DNA of 64,000 nucleotides from Streptococcus parasanguinis (GTDB taxonomy: Bacteria; Bacillota; Bacilli; Lactobacillales; Streptococcaceae): assembly GCF_001073155.1 (NCBI RefSeq), contig NZ_JVEE01000031.1, positions 1-64,000 of the forward strand. The letters run 5' to 3'. Within the stretch, counting starts at the first letter, position 1, and every line of letters begins with the position of its first letter. The translations under genes and the position numbers were made by a program. The notes under the pieces are model-generated. The model made no database searches, was not told where the DNA came from, and saw nothing but the letters and a program-made list of their open reading frames with translations. This document shows positions 61,184 through 64,000 of this stretch, piece after piece.

Positions 61184-62393
61184 TCTATCGATCAAGCAAA
61201 AAGCACCACAGTATGTGGTCCTAACAGGGATGGCTCTTTTCATTGGTCTCTTGGTCGGTGCCATTGACATGATTTTTGGTCAAGGTCTTCTCCTGATCGG
61301 TGATTTCCGAAGCCAGCATTGGCCCTTGATTCTTTTTCTAGCCATAGCGGGGCTTGTCATCGTTTATCTTTATAAACGTTTTGGTGGCAAGGCTTCAAAA
61401 GGGATGGGCCTGATCTTTGATGTCGGACACGCGCGTGAGGAGAGAATCCCCTTGGTTTTGGTTCCTTTGATTATGCTGACGACCTGGATGAGCCATCTCT
61501 TTGGTGGTTCAGTCGGTCGGGAAGGTGTAGCGGTTCAGATCGGAGCGACCCTTTCGCATCGTTTTGCCCGTCATATCAAGATTCCAGATGCTTCGCGTAT
61601 TTTTCTCATGACTGGGATGGCAGCTGGTTTTGCGGGGCTCTTTCAGACGCCACTCGCAGCAACCTTCTTTGCCCTTGAAGTCTTGACAGTTGGGGAGTTG
61701 CAGTTGATAGCTCTCTATCCTGCGCTCATCGCCTCAATCGTGGCTAGCTTCACCTCTCATGCCCTTGGCTTGGAGAAATTTGCTGTGCCACTAAAAGAAA
61801 CGCTGAGCTGGACACCAGAGAACTTGATCAAAGTTGCCCTTCTTGGCCTGGCTTTTGGCCTTGCTGGGAAACTCTTTGCAGTTAGCCTTTCCTGGTTGAA
61901 GAAAACAGTCGCGAAAGTCCTGCCTAATCCCTATATCCGGATTGCCCTTATAGGGGCTGGACTCAGCTTGGTCCTCTTGACCCTCCAGCTGACCAAGGTC
62001 GGCACTTATAGTGGACTTGGAACCAATCTGATTGATGTGGCTTTTCATCAGGGCAGTGCGCAGAGTTATGACTGGATCTTGAAGCTTCTCTTTACCGTGG
62101 TGACGATTTCAGCTGGATACCAAGGGGGAGAAGTGACACCGCTCTTTGCGATCGGAGCTACGCTTGGAGTCTTTCTTGCTCCTATGCTGGGCTTACCCGT
62201 CTTAGTCGTGGCCGCTATTGGTTATGCCAGTGTCTTTGGCAGTGCGACCACGACCTTGCTCGCACCGATCTTCATCGGAGGAGAGGTCTTTGGGTATGGC
62301 AATCTTCCTTTCTTTGTTATCGCCTGTGCTATCGCCTATTGCCTGCCAAAAGAGTGGAGCATTTATTCCGGTCAAAAAGTTGCAAAAAAGTAG
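61176..62393 (+). CDS. CLC-family transporter, probable fluoride/proton antiporter
   Basis: The 405-residue protein has 10-12 membrane helices. The gating motif is GREGV at 114-118 (Glu116) in place of GREGP, and the usual chloride-binding GSGIP is replaced by KGMGL (Met77). Substitution of that Ser by Met or Asn, with altered GREGP, marks the CLC-F fluoride/proton antiporters. In pneumococci, from memory, the same position between chorismate mutase and rplS holds the fluoride channel genes crcB, which supports this reading. The start is GTG at 61176, with GAGGTGAGG upstream. No fluoride riboswitch is visible. Confidence 0.75.
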   Translation: MTSLSIKQKAPQYVVLTGMALFIGLLVGAIDMIFGQGLLLIGDFRSQHWPLILFLAIAGLVIVYLYKRFGGKASKGMGLIFDVGHAREERIPLVLVPLIMLTTWMSHLFGGSVGREGVAVQIGATLSHRFARHIKIPDASRIFLMTGMAAGFAGLFQTPLAATFFALEVLTVGELQLIALYPALIASIVASFTSHALGLEKFAVPLKETLSWTPENLIKVALLGLAFGLAGKLFAVSLSWLKKTVAKVLPNPYIRIALIGAGLSLVLLTLQLTKVGTYSGLGTNLIDVAFHQGSAQSYDWILKLLFTVVTISAGYQGGEVTPLFAIGATLGVFLAPMLGLPVLVVAAIGYASVFGSATTTLLAPIFIGGEVFGYGNLPFFVIACAIAYCLPKEWSIYSGQKVAKK

Positions 62394-62439
62394 AGAAAAG
62401 AGCTTTACAAACCTAAAAATATCTGATATGATAGTCTTT

Positions 62440-62514
62440 GTGCGTAATGGAAGCACAAAAATACAGTTTATCCGCTGAGGGAGGTCCCTCAAGATTGACG
62501 AAGATAGGAGAATA
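62440..62514 (+). promoter_or_regulatory. L19 leader region
   Basis: Between a TATGAT box (62426-62431) and the rplS ribosome binding site are two hairpins, GTGC/GCAC (about 62440-62456) and TGAGGGA/TCCCTCA (62476-62491). This fits the Firmicutes L19 leader, where ribosomal protein L19 is thought to repress its own mRNA. Confidence 0.6.
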
Positions 62515-62516
62515 AA

Positions 62517-62864
62517 ATGAATCCATTAATCCAAAGTTTGACAGAAGGTCAACTTCGTACTGATATCCCTGCATTCCGTCCTGGTGACACTGTTCGTGTA
62601 CACGCGAAAGTTGTCGAAGGATCTCGTGAACGTATCCAGATCTTTGAAGGCGTTGTTATCGCTCGTAAAGGTCAAGGACACACTGAAATGTACACTGTTC
62701 GTAAAATCTCTAACGGTGTCGGTGTTGAACGTACATTCCCAGTACACACTCCACGTGTAGACAAGATTGAAGTTGTACGTTACGGTAAAGTACGTCGTGC
62801 GAAATTGTACTACCTTCGTGCATTGCAAGGTAAAGCAGCTCGTATTAAAGAAATCCGTCGTTAA
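62517..62864 (+). CDS. rplS: 50S ribosomal protein L19
   Basis: The 115-residue protein begins [20 protein letters not shown] and has [13 protein letters not shown] and RRAKLYYLR, as in all bacterial L19 proteins. It lies between the L16-side 30S interface and supports the 30S-50S bridge. AGGAG precedes the start. A terminator and tRNA-Arg follow. Confidence 0.98.
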   Translation: MNPLIQSLTEGQLRTDIPAFRPGDTVRVHAKVVEGSRERIQIFEGVVIARKGQGHTEMYTVRKISNGVGVERTFPVHTPRVDKIEVVRYGKVRRAKLYYLRALQGKAARIKEIRR

Positions 62865-62869
62865 GACGA

Positions 62870-62903
62870 ACAAGGAGGCGGGAGTGATCTCGCTTCTTTT
62901 TTT
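62870..62903 (+). terminator. Terminator of rplS
   Basis: GAGGCG and CGCTTC arms with T7, directly before tRNA-Arg. Confidence 0.7.
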
Positions 62904-62907
62904 ATCG

Positions 62908-62979
62908 GTCCCCTTAGTTCAATGGATATAACAACTCCCTCCTAAGGAGTAGTTGCTGGTTCGATTCCGGCAGGGGACA
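62908..62979 (+). tRNA. tRNA-Arg (anticodon CCT)
   Basis: A full cloverleaf of 72 nt: acceptor GTCCCCT pairs with AGGGGAC, discriminator A at 62979, anticodon loop CTCCTAA with CCT at positions 34-36, and a GGTTCGATTCC T-arm. No CCA is encoded. It reads AGG codons. tRNA genes of this kind are frequent integration sites. Confidence 0.95.
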
Positions 62980-62992
62980 ATAATTCAATCAC

Positions 62993-63172
62993 AAGAGGCT
63001 GGGGCAAAAGTCCTAGCCTCTTTATTGTTTTTGGATTGTTGAGCAAGACGCAGTGGTTGAGTGGGCTCTACTACGCTGATTTCATCAGCTTTTACAGCCC
63101 TACTCAACTGTGCGGAGGTGGGACAACGAAATCGAATTCTAACGAATTACCGATTTTTGTCCCACACTCTTT
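62993..63172 (-). repeat. Dispersed 180-bp streptococcal repeat, copy 2
   Basis: This is an inverted, nearly identical copy of 55617-55792. It opens AAGAGGCTGGGGCAAAAGTC and ends with the TGTCCCACACTC arm. The two copies flank a 7.2-kb block from butA to tRNA-Arg and could allow that block to invert by homologous recombination. Confidence 0.88.
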
Positions 63173-63404
63173 TTTTGACCAAATTTTGATCAAGTTCATA
63201 AGATATCCATGGTGTGGAATAATAGGAGAAAGTAAGCATAAAAATATATTTTAATAAATTATGAAATTCTAATGTCTAAACTATTCAAAAACCTTATAGT
63301 CACTATCATTAGTGGCTTTTTTAAATTTTTAATGTTACATAAAATATGATACAATAAAAGCGATTACAAGTTTTTTAATAATTTATTTAAGTGGGAGTAG
63401 AATA
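63173..63404. other. Gap upstream of hsdM
   Basis: There is no gene here. The stretch carries a short hairpin ATAGTCACTATCATTAGTGGC near 63295-63315 and a -10-like TACAAT near 63352, which may drive hsdM. Confidence 0.4.
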
Positions 63405-64000
63405 ATGTCGAACATTAAAACGGAAAATGAACATCAAAAGCAAACTACAATTAATATTCAAAAAAAGGCTGCTCTCATTTGGGGGACAGCTGATATTCTA
63501 CGTGGTCTATATAAGCCACATGAGTATGGTAAGGTAATATTACCTATGACAGTCATTAAAAGACTTCATGATACTTTGCTTCCTACTCGAGAAGCTGTTC
63601 TGGAGACTGTAGAGAAGGTAAAAACTATCAAAGTTAACCAGATTAAAAATCGTAAATTATCAGATGCTTCAGGCTATAGTTTCTATAATACTAGCAACTT
63701 TACTTTTGATACACTTCTGTCTGATGCAGAGAACATTGAAGAAAACTTTAGGTCATTTATTAATGGTTTCTCAGAAAATGTTCAAGATATTTTAGAGAAT
63801 TTTGAATTCGATAAGGAAATCACTAAAATGCAGAATAATGATGCGCTTTATTCAGTGATTCAAGAATTTAATAGTCAAAAGGCCTATCTGGGAGCGGATA
63901 CAGTGACTTCAACAGACATGGGCTACATTTTTGAGGAACTTGTTCGTCGTTTTTAAGAAAGCTATGGAGAAGATGCAGGAGCGCACTTTACTAGTCGAGA
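63405..64000 (+). pseudogene. hsdM: Type I restriction-modification methyltransferase subunit HsdM, nonsense mutation, 3' end beyond window
   Basis: The start (ATG at 63405, GTGGGAG upstream) leads into the HsdM N-terminal helical domain (IWGTADILRGLYKPHEYGKVILPMTV spans the conserved start) up to FEELVRRF. A TAA at 63954-63956 then replaces the codon normally encoding Ser or similar, and the same frame continues as ESYGEDAGAHFTSR, which is the well conserved region before the methylase domain. The protein is therefore cut at residue 183 by a single stop. Downstream hsdM, hsdS and hsdR genes lie outside the window. Read-through, error or inactivation are possible. Confidence 0.85.

Noticed and set aside
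62526-62873. 115-codon minus-strand ORF opposite rplS
   Set aside because: It exactly mirrors the L19 gene, and its Thr/Phe/Asn-rich product is a codon-bias artefact.

Overview
The window is a chromosomal segment of a low-GC Gram-positive bacterium, best read as a viridans-group Streptococcus. Housekeeping genes point that way: guaA, ylxM-ffh, glpK, rpmE2, a Pde2-type DHH phosphodiesterase, flavodoxin, chorismate mutase, rplS and tRNA-Arg(CCT). Several of these sit in an order that, from memory, matches pneumococcal gene order. Genes have strong AGGAGG-type ribosome binding sites and rho-independent terminators.

Region by region. (1) 1-2.5 kb: guaA on the minus strand and a GntR/UTRA regulator. 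(2) 2.7-8.0 kb: a tightly packed five-gene operon for an MGT-type glycosyltransferase, an NAD-dependent epimerase/reductase, a metallo-beta-lactamase-fold hydrolase, an F390-synthetase-like adenylate-forming enzyme and a KAS III-like synthase. It looks like a small undescribed biosynthetic pathway for a glycosylated lipid or acyl product. (3) 8.0-12.1 kb: ylxM, a small ORF, ffh, an alpha/beta hydrolase and a CE7 acetyl esterase. (4) 12.1-22.1 kb: an AT-rich accessory island divided by four copies of a long intergenic repeat full of GTACA motifs. The repeats separate three modules: an unknown three-gene operon ending in a mini zinc ribbon; an IS982 remnant with two membrane-protein genes of different base composition; and a DUF4365 nuclease-like protein with a HEPN/TPR (LA2681-like) protein, a probable defence pair.

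(5) 22.1-30 kb: a hypothetical gene, a complete LanFEG-RK-type lantibiotic self-protection locus without a lantibiotic precursor, an aminoglycoside-phosphotransferase-fold kinase, a HEAT-repeat protein and an isolated, apparently structured RNA. (6) 30-44.7 kb: an ABC half-exporter, hydrolases, an ADP-ribosylglycohydrolase, a MerR-controlled ABC transporter, a RelBE-type toxin-antitoxin pair, CPBP proteases, XRE regulators and a secreted nuclease. At the end is a 1.4-kb module with an orphan VbhA-like antitoxin and an Abi_2 gene preceded by a short promoter-terminator RNA; identical 26-bp repeats flank this module. (7) 44.7-55.6 kb: a GH13 amylase, NUDIX and MerR genes, a three-repeat Ltp-type protein (possible superinfection exclusion), a lipoprotein, a CPBP pair, an ankyrin protein and glpK. 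(8) 55.6-64 kb: butA, rpmE2, pde2, flavodoxin, chorismate mutase, a CLC transporter with fluoride-type motifs, rplS and tRNA-Arg, then an hsdM gene carrying an in-frame stop and cut by the window edge. A 180-bp dispersed repeat occurs in inverted orientation at both ends of this last block.

The window holds many systems linked to phage defence or competition: HEPN/DUF4365, Abi_2, a VbhA-like antitoxin, Ltp, RelBE, LanFEG and type I RM. The two most promising undescribed items are the repeat-punctuated cassette island and the KAS III/F390-like/glycosyltransferase operon. All assignments rest on reading motifs and context; no database search was run.
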